Below, in pieces: positions 41,786-52,047 of a DNA stretch of 64,000 bases. Position numbers and translations under genes: made by a program. The number at the start of each line of letters is the position of its first letter. Position 1 is the stretch's first letter. Under the pieces are notes generated by a model. That model did no database searches. It was not told the origin of the DNA and saw only the letters and a list, made by a program, of their open reading frames with translations. This DNA is from Pseudomonas entomophila (GTDB taxonomy: Bacteria > Pseudomonadota > Gammaproteobacteria > Pseudomonadales > Pseudomonadaceae), in the NCBI RefSeq assembly GCF_018417595.1, contig NZ_CP070982.1, positions 2,443,501 to 2,507,500 on the forward strand. The letters run 5' to 3'.

Positions 41786-43030
41786 TCAGGCTTCAGCGTC
41801 CCATGGACGGTCGCCGTTTTCATCCTTGACGCGGGTCGGCAGGCCCATCACGTCCAGCGCCTTGAGGAACGGCTCGGCTGGCAGCTCCTCGACGTTGACC
41901 ATGCGCCCGGCATCCCACTGGCCTCGGGCGACCAGCAGGGCGGCAGCCACCGGCGGCACGCCGGCGGTGTAGGAGATGCCCTGGCTGTCGGTCTCGGCGT
42001 AGGCCTCTTCGTGGTCCGCGACGTTGTAGATGAATACTTCGCGCGGTTGACCGTCCTTGGTGCCCTTGACCAGGTCACCGATGCAGGTCTTGCCAGTGTA
42101 GCCCGGGGCCAGCGAGGCGGGGTCGGGCAGCACGGCCTTGACCACTTTCAAGGGCACCACTTCCAGGCCTTCGGCGGTCTTGACCGGTTGCTCGGACAGC
42201 AGGCCAAGGTTCTTCAGCACGGTGAACACATTGATGTAGTGCTCGCCGAAGCTCATCCAGAAGCGCACGTTCGGCACGTTCAGGTTCTTCGAGATCGAAT
42301 GAACCTCATCGTGACCGGTCAGGTACAGGTTCTGCGAACCGACCACCGGCAGGTCGTCGGTGCGCTTGACCTCGAACATGGTGTTGCTGGTCCACTGGCT
42401 GTTCTGCCAGCTCCACACTTGCCCGGTGAATTCGCGGAAGTTGATTTCCGGGTCGAAGTTGGTGGCGAAGTACTTGCCGTGGGAACCGGCATTGACGTCG
42501 AGGATGTCGATCGAGTCGATTTGGTCGAAATACTGCTGCTGCGCGAGTTTCGCGTAGCTGTTCACCACACCCGGGTCGAAGCCGACACCGAGAATGGCGG
42601 TAATGTTCTTCTGCTGGCACTCTTCGAGGTGTTTCCACTCGTAGTTGCCATACCAGGGCGGGGTTTCGCAGATCTTGCCCGGTTCTTCGTGAATCGCGGT
42701 GTCAAGATAAGCGACACCGGTATCGATGCAGGCGCGCAGCACCGACATGTTGAGGAAGGCGGAACCAACGTTGATCACGATCTGCGATTCGGTCTCGCGG
42801 ATCAGTGCCTTGGTTGCCTCGACATCGAGGGCGTTGAGCGAGAAGGCCTGGATGTCGGCGGGTACCTTGAGGCTACCCTTGGCCTTGACGCTGTCGATGA
42901 TGGCCTGGCATTTGGAGATGTTCCGTGACGCAATCGCAATACGACCCAGTTCGTCGTTATGCTGTGCGCACTTGTGGGCCACCACCTTGGCGACACCTCC
43001 TGCACCAATGATAAGAACGTTCTTCTTCAA
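41786..43030 (-). CDS. Carboxynorspermidine synthase (saccharopine-dehydrogenase-like)
   Basis: A 414-residue NAD(P)-dependent reductase that joins aspartate semialdehyde with a diamine to make carboxy(nor)spermidine. The Rossmann nucleotide site VLIIGAGGVAKVVAHKC is at the N-terminus, and segments such as IVINVGSAFLNMSVLRACIDTGVAYLDTA and ILGVGFDPGVVNSYAK are typical of the family. Start is TTG 43030 (MKKNVL), with AAGGAG nine bases before it. It follows nspC by 30 bases. Together they form the alternative spermidine/norspermidine pathway. Which diamine is used cannot be told from sequence. Confidence 0.92.
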   Translation of the reverse strand: MKKNVLIIGAGGVAKVVAHKCAQHNDELGRIAIASRNISKCQAIIDSVKAKGSLKVPADIQAFSLNALDVEATKALIRETESQIVINVGSAFLNMSVLRACIDTGVAYLDTAIHEEPGKICETPPWYGNYEWKHLEECQQKNITAILGVGFDPGVVNSYAKLAQQQYFDQIDSIDILDVNAGSHGKYFATNFDPEINFREFTGQVWSWQNSQWTSNTMFEVKRTDDLPVVGSQNLYLTGHDEVHSISKNLNVPNVRFWMSFGEHYINVFTVLKNLGLLSEQPVKTAEGLEVVPLKVVKAVLPDPASLAPGYTGKTCIGDLVKGTKDGQPREVFIYNVADHEEAYAETDSQGISYTAGVPPVAAALLVARGQWDAGRMVNVEELPAEPFLKALDVMGLPTRVKDENGDRPWDAEA

Positions 43031-43052
43031 TTCAGCTTTTCTCCTTCATGAA

Positions 43053-43072
43053 AGCCTGTCTTACGACAGGCT
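43053..43072 (-). promoter_or_regulatory. Stem-loop at the nspC end, before the synthase gene
   Basis: AGCCTGTC-GTAA-GACAGGCT on the minus strand is a perfect 8-bp hairpin that contains the nspC stop codon and lies 23 bases before the next start. After it comes a five-codon open frame (ATG AAG GAG AAA AGC TGA). It may set the relative output of the two genes. Confidence 0.5.
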
Positions 43073-44158
43073 CGAAACGTAGTCGTCGAAGCCGAACTCG
43101 CGTACCACCTCGACGCTGCCGTCGAGCTGCTTGACCACGATGGACGGCATTTTCAGACCGTTGAACCAGTTTTTCTTGACCATGGTGTAGCCGGCGGTGT
43201 CGACGAACGACAGGCGGTCACCGATCTGCAGCGGCTTGTCGAACTGATATTCGCCGAAGATATCGCCGGCCAGGCACGACTTGCCGCAGACCATGTAGGT
43301 GTGCGCGCCATCGTTGGGGGCCATCTTGGCGTTGAGGCGATAGATCAGCAGGTCGAGCAGGTGCGCCTCGATCGAGCTGTCGACCACGGCCAGGTGCTTG
43401 CCGTTGTACAGGGTGTCGAGCACGGTCACTTCCAGCGAGGCGCTGTTGGTGATGGCGGCTTCGCCCGGCTCCAGGTACACCTGCACGCCGTAGGTTTGCG
43501 AGAACTGCTTCAGGCGCGCGCAGAAGGCGTCCACCGCGTAATCTTCGCCGGTGAAGTGGATGCCGCCACCGAGGCTGACCCACTCGACCTTGTGCAGCAG
43601 GTGGCCGAAGCGCTCTTCGATGTGCGACAGCATCTTGTCGAACAGGCCGAAGTCACCGTTCTCGCAGTTGTTGTGGAACATGAAGCCGGAGACCTTCTCG
43701 ATCACCTTCTCGATCTTTTCCGGGTCCCATTCACCGAGACGGCTGAACGGGCGCGCCGGGTCGGCCAGCAGGTAGTCGGAGCTGCTCACCTGCGGGTTGA
43801 CGCGCAGGCCGCGGACCTTGCCTTCGGACTGTTCGGCGAAGCGCTCGAGCTGGCCGATGGAGTTGAAGATGATCTTGTCGCAGTTCTCGAGCATCTCTTC
43901 GACTTCATCGTCGGCCCAGGCCACGCTGTAGGCGTGGGTTTCACCGGCGAACTTCTGGCGGCCGAGCTTGAGCTCGTACAGCGAAGACGAGGTGGTGCCA
44001 TCCATGTACTGCTGCATCAGGTCGAATACCGACCAGGTGGCGAAGCACTTGAGGGCGAGCAGGGCCTTGGCCCCGGACTGCTGGCGAACGTAGGCAATCT
44101 TTTCCATGTTGCCCAGCAGCTTTTGTTTATCGATGAGGTAGTACGGCGTCTTGATCAT
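43061..44158 (-). CDS. nspC: Carboxynorspermidine decarboxylase
   Basis: A 365-residue PLP enzyme of the alanine-racemase fold that decarboxylates carboxy(nor)spermidine to the polyamine. The PLP lysine lies in ALLALKCFATWSVF. Other family segments are VSLGGGIHFTGEDY, VYLEPGEAAITNSASLEVTVLD, and MVCGKSCLAGDIFGEYQFDKPL with the active-site Cys. It is shorter than meso-DAP decarboxylase, as expected for NspC. It is the first gene of the operon. Confidence 0.93.
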   Translation of the reverse strand: MIKTPYYLIDKQKLLGNMEKIAYVRQQSGAKALLALKCFATWSVFDLMQQYMDGTTSSSLYELKLGRQKFAGETHAYSVAWADDEVEEMLENCDKIIFNSIGQLERFAEQSEGKVRGLRVNPQVSSSDYLLADPARPFSRLGEWDPEKIEKVIEKVSGFMFHNNCENGDFGLFDKMLSHIEERFGHLLHKVEWVSLGGGIHFTGEDYAVDAFCARLKQFSQTYGVQVYLEPGEAAITNSASLEVTVLDTLYNGKHLAVVDSSIEAHLLDLLIYRLNAKMAPNDGAHTYMVCGKSCLAGDIFGEYQFDKPLQIGDRLSFVDTAGYTMVKKNWFNGLKMPSIVVKQLDGSVEVVREFGFDDYVSSLS

Positions 44159-44332
44159 TTAAAGGCCCCCGGCCAGGCCGGCCAAAAAAAGGACACGCAT
44201 TGTGCCTTCACTTGCCACTATTCGAAAGGGCGCAAGGCGCATTTCGTCTGAGTTGCGTGGGTGACAGGCCCAGTTGAACAGAAGATTGTGACTGTCCGGG
44301 GCTGCACTCAGGTTGCGAGCCTGCACGATGTG

Positions 44333-44361
44333 TTGTCGATCCTGGCCCGAGGGCGTATAAA
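44333..44361 (+). promoter_or_regulatory. Sigma70-like promoter of the YebC-family gene
   Basis: TTGTCG (44333-44338), a 17-base spacer and TATAAA (44356-44361), about 60 bases upstream of the start codon at 44422. Confidence 0.55.
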
Positions 44362-44421
44362 CTGCACCCACTTTTTGGCCGGTCGCTTCCTGAACCGGCC
44401 GCTGAAACAAAGAGAGTCGAT

Positions 44422-45132
44422 ATGGGCGCACAGTGGAAAGCCAAGCATAGAGAAACGGCGGCCAACGCCAAGGGCAAGATCATGGGCAAGCTGGCCAAGG
44501 AGCTCCAGATCGCGGCCAAGTCCGGCGCCGATCCGGACATGAACCCGCGCCTGCGCCTGGCCATTGTCCAGGCCAAGAAAGCCTCGATGACCCGTGAGAC
44601 CCTGGAGCGTGCGATCAAGAAAGGCGCAGGGCTGGACGGCGAGGCCGTGCAGTACCATGCCGTCAGCTACGAAGGCTTCGCTCCGCACCAGGTGCCGCTG
44701 ATCGTCGAGTGCCTGACCGACAACGTCAACCGTACCGTGGCCCAGATCCGCGTGCTGTTCCGCAAGGGCCAGCTGGGCGCCAGCGGTTCGGTGGCCTGGG
44801 ACTTCAACCATGTCGGCCTGATCGAGGCCACCCCGGAAGGTGACGCCGACCCGGAAATGGCGGCTATCGAAGCCGGTGCCCAGGATTTCGAGCCAGGCGA
44901 GGAAGAGGGTTCGACCCTGTTCATCACCGACACCACCGACCTGGACGCGGTGCAGAAAGCCCTGCCGGAGCACGGCTTCACCGTGACGTCGGCGAAGATC
45001 GGCTACACCCCGAAGAACCCGGTGAGTGCCGCCAGCTTGAGCGCCGAGGCGTTGGCCGAGGTCGAGGCGTTTCTCGAGGCGATCGACGAGAACGAAGACG
45101 TGCAGAACGTCTATGTCGGCCTGACCGACTGA
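44422..45132 (+). CDS. YebC/PmpR-family transcription/translation regulator
   Basis: A 236-residue YebC/TACO1-family protein. It opens [28 protein letters not shown] and keeps [51 protein letters not shown] and the C-terminal [12 protein letters not shown]. Members act as DNA-binding regulators (PmpR) or ease ribosome stalling at proline stretches. The first residues differ from the most common YebC start (MAGHSKWANIKHRKA), which suggests the second, YeeN-like paralogue group. It stands as a single gene. Confidence 0.92.
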   Translation: MGAQWKAKHRETAANAKGKIMGKLAKELQIAAKSGADPDMNPRLRLAIVQAKKASMTRETLERAIKKGAGLDGEAVQYHAVSYEGFAPHQVPLIVECLTDNVNRTVAQIRVLFRKGQLGASGSVAWDFNHVGLIEATPEGDADPEMAAIEAGAQDFEPGEEEGSTLFITDTTDLDAVQKALPEHGFTVTSAKIGYTPKNPVSAASLSAEALAEVEAFLEAIDENEDVQNVYVGLTD

Positions 45133-45143
45133 TGTCCCTCCCC

Positions 45144-45200
45144 ATCGCGGGGCAAGCCCGCTCCCACGACAATGGCGTGGGAGCGGGCTTGCCCCGCGAT
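45144..45200. repeat. 25-bp perfect hairpin repeat
   Basis: Arms 45144-45168 and 45176-45200 (ATCGCGGGGCAAGCCCGCTC...) pair perfectly around a 7-base loop. A close relative lies at 46231-46318, so the two copies flank the LysR gene. Confidence 0.85.
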
Positions 45201-45217
45201 CCGTTCGAACTTGCGCC

Positions 45218-46162
45218 ATGAACCCCACCTTCGCCTCCCTCAGCCTCGCCCACCTGCGCACCCTCGACTGCCTCCTGCATCTAAAGAACCTCAGCCACGC
45301 CGCCGAGCGCCTGGGCTGCAGCCAGTCCGCACTCAGCCGCCAGCTGGCCCACCTGCGCGAAGCCTTCGACGACCCGTTGCTGGTGCGCCAGGGCCGTGGT
45401 TACGTACTCAGCGAGCACGCCGAGGCATTGGTCGAACCGCTACGGCAGGTGCTGGACGAACTCAACGCCCTGCGCCAACCCGCCGCCTTCGACCCGGCCC
45501 GTTGCGAGCGGCGTTTCTGCCTGGCAGCGTCGGACTATGTGGCCGAGCACATGCTGCCATTGCTGGTGGCGGCACTTGAGCGTGAAGCGCCGGGGGTGTC
45601 GCTGGAGTACCGCACCTGGCAGGCCGGGCAATACACCTTGCTGGCCAGTGGCGAGATCGACCTGGCCACCACGCTGTTCGACGAATCACCGCCCAACCTG
45701 CACGGTCGCCTGCTCGGCGAGGACCGTGCGGTGTGCCTGATGCGGCATGACCATCCACTGGCCGTTCGCGCCGAACTGAGCCAGGACGACTATCTGGCGT
45801 TCAAGCATGTGCGGGTGTCCGGTGGCGGCGACAAGGACAGCTTCATCGACCGCCACCTCCGTGCCCAGGGCATGCAACGGCGGATCAGCCTGGAGGTGCC
45901 GTTCTTCAGCGCCATGGTTCAGGTGGTCGGCAACGGCCAGGCGCTGGCCACGGTGCCCGAGCATATCGCCACGCAGCTGGCGCGGTTGCATGGCCTGGCC
46001 TGGCGGCCGCTGGGCTTCATCACGCATACCCAGCGCTACTGGGTGGTCTGGCATCAGCGCCTGCAAGCTTCGGCCGAGCACCGTTGGTTGCGCAACCGGG
46101 TGTATGAACTGTGGCGTCATTCGCAGTTCGGTGTGCAGGGTGGGCATGCGCCTTCGCCATAG
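45218..46162 (+). CDS. LysR-family regulator beside the aromatic decarboxylase
   Basis: A 314-residue LTTR with HTH LHLKNLSHAAERLGCSQSALSRQLAHLREAFDDPLLVRQ and a C-terminal effector domain. The start ATG 45218 lies only 18 bases after the palindromic repeat. It is on the same strand as the decarboxylase gene but is separated from it by 186 bases holding a long hairpin. In P. putida a LysR gene also precedes the DOPA decarboxylase gene, so control of that gene is likely but unproven. Confidence 0.9.
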   Translation: MNPTFASLSLAHLRTLDCLLHLKNLSHAAERLGCSQSALSRQLAHLREAFDDPLLVRQGRGYVLSEHAEALVEPLRQVLDELNALRQPAAFDPARCERRFCLAASDYVAEHMLPLLVAALEREAPGVSLEYRTWQAGQYTLLASGEIDLATTLFDESPPNLHGRLLGEDRAVCLMRHDHPLAVRAELSQDDYLAFKHVRVSGGGDKDSFIDRHLRAQGMQRRISLEVPFFSAMVQVVGNGQALATVPEHIATQLARLHGLAWRPLGFITHTQRYWVVWHQRLQASAEHRWLRNRVYELWRHSQFGVQGGHAPSP

Positions 46163-46230
46163 CAGGTATGCGTGATGCGGGGTTAATCAGCAGGGGATAG
46201 GTGTCTAGACTGGGCTCCATTGCGTTGCCC

Positions 46231-46318
46231 GTACCGGCCTCTTCGCGGGCAAGCCCGCTCCCACCGTTGAACAGCGCACCCTCTGTGGGAGCGGGCTTGC
46301 CCGCGAAGAGGCCGGTAC
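46231..46318. repeat. 34-bp perfect hairpin repeat
   Basis: Arms 46231-46264 and 46285-46318 are perfectly complementary over 34 bases, sharing the core GCGGGCAAGCCCGCTCCCAC with the 45144 element. Confidence 0.9.
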
Positions 46319-46348
46319 AGGCAGCGGACAACCCACAGGAGAGCTGCC

Positions 46349-47758
46349 GTGACCCCCGAACAATTCCGCCAGTACGGCCACCAACTGATCGACCTGATCG
46401 CCGACTACCGCCAGAGCGTCGCCGAGCGCCCGGTCATGGCCCAGGTCGAGCCCGGCTATCTCAAGGCCGCCTTGCCCGGCACGGCGCCGCAGCAGGCCGA
46501 ACCCTTCGCGGCGATCCTGAAGGATGTCGACCAGTTGCTGATGCCAGGCCTGTCCCATTGGCAACATCCCGACTTCTACGGTTACTTCCCCTCCAACGGC
46601 ACACTGTCGTCTGTACTGGGCGACTTCCTCAGCACCGGCTTGGGCGTGCTTGGCCTGTCGTGGCAGTCCAGCCCGGCCTTGAGCGAGCTGGAGGAAACCA
46701 CGCTCGACTGGCTGCGCCAACTGCTGGGTCTGTCCAGCCAGTGGAGCGGGGTGATCCAGGACACCGCCTCGACCAGTACCCTGGTGGCGTTGATCTGCGC
46801 CCGTGAACGGACCACCGACTACGCCCTGGTGCGTGGCGGCCTGCAGGCCCAGGCCAAGCCTCTGGTCGTCTACGTCAGTGCCCACGCCCACAGCTCGGTG
46901 GACAAGGCTGCGCTGCTGGCCGGTTTCGGCCGCGACAATATTCGCCTGATTCCCACCGACGAACAGTTCGCCATGCAGCCCGAAGCGCTGCGCGCGGCCA
47001 TCGACAAGGACCTGGCCGCCGGCAACCAGCCGTGCGCCGTGGTCGCCACCACCGGCACCACCACCACCACCGCGCTCGATCCGCTGCGGGCGATCGGCGA
47101 GATCGCCCAGGCCAACCAGCTATGGCTGCATGTCGACTCGGCCATGGCCGGTTCGGCGATGATCCTGCCGGAATGCCGCTGGATGTGGGACGGCATCGAG
47201 CTGGCCGACTCGGTGGTGGTCAATGCCCACAAGTGGCTGGGCGTGGCGTTCGACTGCTCGATCTACTACGTGCGCGACCCGCAGCACCTGATCCGGGTGA
47301 TGAGCACCAACCCCAGCTACCTGCAATCGGCCGTCGATGGCGAGGTGAAGAACCTGCGTGACTGGGGCATCCCGCTGGGGCGCCGGTTCCGCGCGTTGAA
47401 GCTGTGGTTCATGCTCCGTAGCGAGGGCGTGGAAAACCTGCAGCAGCGCCTGCGTCGCGACCTGGACAACGCCCGCTGGCTGGCCGAGCAGGTACAGGCG
47501 TCGGGTGAATGGGAGTTGCTGGCGCCAGTGCAGTTGCAGACCTTGTGCATTCGTCATCGCCCCGCCGGGCTGGAGGGTGAGGCGCTGGATGCCCATACCC
47601 GTGGTTGGGCGGATCGCTTGAATGCTTCGGGCGACGCCTATGTGACGCCCGCTACCCTGGAAGGGCGCTGGATGGTGCGGGTATCCGTCGGTGCGCTACC
47701 GACCGAGCGCGAGCACGTGCAACGCCTGTGGCAGCGCCTGCAAGCCGTCGTGGCCTGA
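46349..47758 (+). CDS. PLP-dependent aromatic L-amino-acid (DOPA-type) decarboxylase
   Basis: A 469-residue group II decarboxylase. The PLP lysine is in VVNAHKWLGVAFDCS, and the cofactor region is LWLHVDSAMAGSAMI. The N-terminal part HPDFYGYFPSNGTLSSVLGDFLSTGLGV is typical of aromatic decarboxylases. P. putida has a described L-DOPA decarboxylase of about this length with this gene order. The substrate could be DOPA, tyrosine, tryptophan or phenylalanine; I cannot separate them by eye. Start at ATG or GTG-like codon 46349 with GGAGAG upstream. Confidence 0.92.
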   Translation: MTPEQFRQYGHQLIDLIADYRQSVAERPVMAQVEPGYLKAALPGTAPQQAEPFAAILKDVDQLLMPGLSHWQHPDFYGYFPSNGTLSSVLGDFLSTGLGVLGLSWQSSPALSELEETTLDWLRQLLGLSSQWSGVIQDTASTSTLVALICARERTTDYALVRGGLQAQAKPLVVYVSAHAHSSVDKAALLAGFGRDNIRLIPTDEQFAMQPEALRAAIDKDLAAGNQPCAVVATTGTTTTTALDPLRAIGEIAQANQLWLHVDSAMAGSAMILPECRWMWDGIELADSVVVNAHKWLGVAFDCSIYYVRDPQHLIRVMSTNPSYLQSAVDGEVKNLRDWGIPLGRRFRALKLWFMLRSEGVENLQQRLRRDLDNARWLAEQVQASGEWELLAPVQLQTLCIRHRPAGLEGEALDAHTRGWADRLNASGDAYVTPATLEGRWMVRVSVGALPTEREHVQRLWQRLQAVVA

Positions 47759-47761
47759 CCC

Positions 47762-47790
47762 TGTAGGAGCCAGCAACGCTGGCTCCTACA
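47762..47790. repeat. Perfect REP-like hairpin
   Basis: TGTAGGAGCCAGC-AAC-GCTGGCTCCTACA, a 13-bp perfect stem between convergent genes, the same type as at 37714-37739. Confidence 0.85.
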
Positions 47791-48394
47791 CCGATCCTTG
47801 CATCAACAGCTTGAGCGATGCGTCGAACTGCTTCAGCGCATCGGCCTGCACCGCTTGCTCCTCATCCAACTGGCGCACCAACTCGACCCCCTTGGCCTGC
47901 TTGCTCGCCACCCCCTCGGCACGGCCGATGTAGGTCAGTTGGTCGTCGAAGAACCGCGCCACCACGCTGGCCTGAATAGCTTCGCTGCCGGGGCTGGCCA
48001 GCTGGCTGCGGGCATCGAGCAGCACGATCACATCCGGACGGTCGGCGAGCAGGGTGTCCAGGTCATCGTAGAACGTGACGTCGGCGAACGTCTGGGCGAG
48101 CGATTGCGCCAACCAAGCGTAGGCCTGGCTACCACCGAGGGTGGCTACCGGCGTGCCCTTGGCCGTGCCCGGCACGGCCTGGTCGCGATGACGTTGCAGG
48201 TAGTCCAGGGTCGCGGCGGCGTTACGCCCCAGCAGCACCGCCACACGCTGGCCGTGGCTCAGGGTGACGCTGGACAGCTCGGTGGCCGAGTAGAAGTGCC
48301 CGTAGGGTTGCGTCTGCTGTTGGCTGGCGGGCGTCGCGCAACCCGCGAGGGCGGCGAACAGGGTCAGCAGGGCGGCGAGCATGCCGGTTTTCAT
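47786..48394 (-). CDS. Putative lipoprotein of unknown function
   Basis: A 202-residue protein with a lipoprotein signal (MLAALLTLFAALAGC, lipobox LAGC). The mature part has alternating strands and helices, with VAVLLGRNAAATLDYLQRHRD, TFADVTFYDDLDTLLADRPDVIVLLDAR and a long C-terminal helix rich in Glu/Gln/Ala. The central part resembles an ABC-type anion-binding or GNA1162-like fold, but I do not recognise a family with confidence. It is the only minus-strand gene in its gap and converges with the decarboxylase. Confidence 0.78.
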   Translation of the reverse strand: MKTGMLAALLTLFAALAGCATPASQQQTQPYGHFYSATELSSVTLSHGQRVAVLLGRNAAATLDYLQRHRDQAVPGTAKGTPVATLGGSQAYAWLAQSLAQTFADVTFYDDLDTLLADRPDVIVLLDARSQLASPGSEAIQASVVARFFDDQLTYIGRAEGVASKQAKGVELVRQLDEEQAVQADALKQFDASLKLLMQGSV

Positions 48395-48495
48395 GGGAGT
48401 TGCCTCGTCGAAGTGCCAATGCCGCCATCTTCCTCGCGCCAGGCGGCGGACGGAACTCGATGGCAGGCATGATGGCTATCGACGGCATCGATGGT

Positions 48496-49404
48496 TCAGC
48501 GCGGCGCGCTCATGAACTGCAGGATGCGTTCGCGTAGCCAGCGCTCGGCCGGGTCGTTGTCGTGGGCGCTGCTCCAGGCCATCGACAGTTCGGCCTCGCT
48601 GACGTCGAAGGGCGCCGGGTCGGCGCGCAGGCTGCCGTCGTCGGCCAGGGCGCAGGCGGCGTAGTCCGGCACGGTGGCGATCATCTCGGTGTTGCGCAGC
48701 AGCGCGCGCAGGCTACCGAACTGCGGCACCGCCAGCACCACCTTGCGCGTGCGGCCGATGCGCGCCAGGTCCAGGTCGATATTGCCGCTCATGTCGCCGG
48801 AGAACGACACCATCACATGGGGGCGGGCGCAGTACTCGTCCAGCGTCAGCGGCCCGGGGCGGTCGTCGGCGCGCAGCACCCGCACACCAATGTCGCGCAG
48901 CGTGCGGCGTTTCGCGTTGGCCGGCAGGTCGGTGGTATAGCTGACCCCCACCGATATCTCGCCGGAGGCGAGCAGGCCCGGCATCAGCAGGAAGTTGGCC
49001 CGACGCACCACCACGCTGATCTGCGGTGCTTCCTGGCGCAAGGCTTCGAGCAGGGCGGGGAACAGGCCGAACTCGGCATCGTCCGACAGGCCCAGGCGGA
49101 ACACGTTGCAGCTGCTGGCCGGGTCGAACGCCTTGGCCCGGCTGATCGCCGCCGAGATGACGTCCATCGCCGGCGCCAGTTCGCCGAAGATCTGCAACGC
49201 CCGTGGCGTGGGCTCCATGGCCCGGCCATTGCGGATCAGCAGCGGGTCGTCGAACAGGTCGCGCAGGCGGGCGAGGGCGGCGCTGACGGTGGGTTGGGTG
49301 ATGAACAGCTTCTCGCCGACCCGGGTGAGGTTGCGTTCGATCATCAGGGCTTCGAACACCACCAGCAGGTTCATGTCGACGCGGCGCAGGTCGTTGCGGT
49401 TCAT
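48496..49404 (-). CDS. MexT-like LysR-family regulator
   Basis: A 302-residue LTTR whose start MNRNDLRRVDMNLLVVFEALMIERNLTRVGEKLF and segments IGLSDDAEFGLFPALLEALRQEAP, VVVRRANFLLMPGLLASGEISVGVSYTTDLPANAKRR, KVVLAVPQFGSL and NDPAERWLRERI closely follow MexT of P. aeruginosa as I recall it. MexT activates mexEF-oprN. Here it is divergent from katG and about 40 kb from the efflux operon. Start at ATG 49404. It could be a true MexT or a paralogue of the same subgroup; only a reciprocal search would tell. Confidence 0.85.
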   Translation of the reverse strand: MNRNDLRRVDMNLLVVFEALMIERNLTRVGEKLFITQPTVSAALARLRDLFDDPLLIRNGRAMEPTPRALQIFGELAPAMDVISAAISRAKAFDPASSCNVFRLGLSDDAEFGLFPALLEALRQEAPQISVVVRRANFLLMPGLLASGEISVGVSYTTDLPANAKRRTLRDIGVRVLRADDRPGPLTLDEYCARPHVMVSFSGDMSGNIDLDLARIGRTRKVVLAVPQFGSLRALLRNTEMIATVPDYAACALADDGSLRADPAPFDVSEAELSMAWSSAHDNDPAERWLRERILQFMSAPR

Positions 49405-51956
<2,552 letters not shown>

Positions 51957-51972
51957 CCAATCTGCCGCAAAA

Positions 51973-52014
51973 GCCCGCCCCACAGGTTTGCCGCCTGCGG
52001 GGCGGGCGCGTTTT
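51973..52014 (+). terminator. Intrinsic terminator of katG
   Basis: GCCCGCCCC and GGGGCGGGC form a 9-bp stem, extended by CAGG/CCTG inside, and are followed by GCGTTTTC. It lies 16 bases past the katG stop. Confidence 0.85.
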
Positions 52015-52047
52015 CAGGTCATGCCGGGCGCTTGACGGCGCCAGTTG

